From: Chitinophaga niabensis
Lineage (GTDB): Bacteria > Bacteroidota > Bacteroidia > Chitinophagales > Chitinophagaceae
Length of the DNA stretch: 64,000 nucleotides
Assembly (NCBI RefSeq): GCF_900129465.1
Contig: NZ_FSRA01000001.1
Span: 3,660,482-3,724,481 of the forward strand
Reading direction: 5' to 3'
Made by a program: the position numbers and the translations under genes. Each line of letters starts with the position of its first letter. The first letter of the stretch is position 1. Positions 63,964 to 64,000 of the stretch are shown one piece after another. Below the pieces are notes generated by a model that made no database searches, had not been told where the DNA came from, and saw only the letters and a program-made list of their open reading frames with translations.

Positions 63964-64000
63964 CTAGGCTTTGGGATGCGCCTGACGATATGCTTTTTTC
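63964..64000 (-). CDS. xerC: C-terminal end of a XerC-like tyrosine recombinase (partial)
   Basis: A frame entering from the right edge on the - strand gives KKAYRQAHPKA and then a TAG at 63964-63966. The ending YRQAHPKA is typical of Bacteroidota XerC/XerD recombinases, and such a gene normally precedes hpf in this phylum. XerC resolves chromosome dimers at dif. Too little is present to see the catalytic residues, so the call rests on the tail and gene order. Confidence 0.6.
   Translation of the reverse strand, partial: KKAYRQAHPKA

Overview
The window is chromosomal DNA from a Bacteroidota bacterium, most likely family Chitinophagaceae (Chitinophaga-like). The evidence is three ECF sigma/FecR/TonB-receptor loci with SusC/SusD pairs, promoters of the Bacteroidota type (TTG, about 19-20 bases, TAnnTTTG), many Cys-anchored lipoproteins, and the gene order xerC(end)-hpf-tRNAs-tuf-tRNA-Trp-secE-nusG-rplK-rplA-rplJ-rplL-rpoB-rpoC. 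No CRISPR array, insertion sequence, integrase or rRNA gene was seen.

Layout. 1-3.2 kb (+ strand): tail of a ROK-type sugar kinase, a PhzF-family protein, a GntP-type permease and a Fpg/Nei DNA glycosylase. 3.2-14.7 kb (- strand): tricorn-like protease, ECF sigma factor, FecR, SusC, SusD, a secreted cyanophycinase-like S51 peptidase and an isoaspartyl peptidase/asparaginase lipoprotein. I read this as one regulated system for importing and breaking down peptides, possibly beta-aspartyl or cyanophycin-like ones. 14.8-22.3 kb (- strand): a secreted protein with a tail-fibre/S74-like end, a MacA/ATPase/permease export set, an OmpA-type lipoprotein, a secreted protein with two internal repeats, tRNA-Gln, a GT9 heptosyltransferase-like enzyme and a DUF4254 protein. 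22.3-23.0 kb: a gene-poor stretch with hairpins and gene debris.

23.0-32.7 kb (- strand): ECF sigma, FecR, a TonB receptor, two tandem duplicated beta-helix-type surface lipoproteins, an unknown lipoprotein and an S41 protease. 32.8-41.8 kb (- strand): ECF sigma, FecR, SusC, SusD and two endonuclease/exonuclease/phosphatase (EEP) lipoproteins, one of which has lost catalytic residues. 41.9-47.3 kb: APC amino-acid permease, OmpH/Skp-like lipoprotein and glycerophosphodiesterase (all -), then a hybrid histidine kinase (+).

47.4-64 kb is the core transcription/translation cluster, almost entirely on the - strand. A secreted lactonase-fold protein and a DUF1579 protein (+) lie between rplK and nusG. 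The tRNA-Thr/Tyr/Gly/Thr cluster runs into tuf, but between the last tRNA-Thr and tuf there is a clear yet non-canonical tRNA-like element preceded by a second structured RNA segment. These two are the most unusual non-coding signals in the window. The best protein-coding candidates for new biology are the S51/isoaspartyl/tricorn SusCD locus, the EEP enzyme/pseudoenzyme pair, and the duplicated beta-helix lipoprotein locus.
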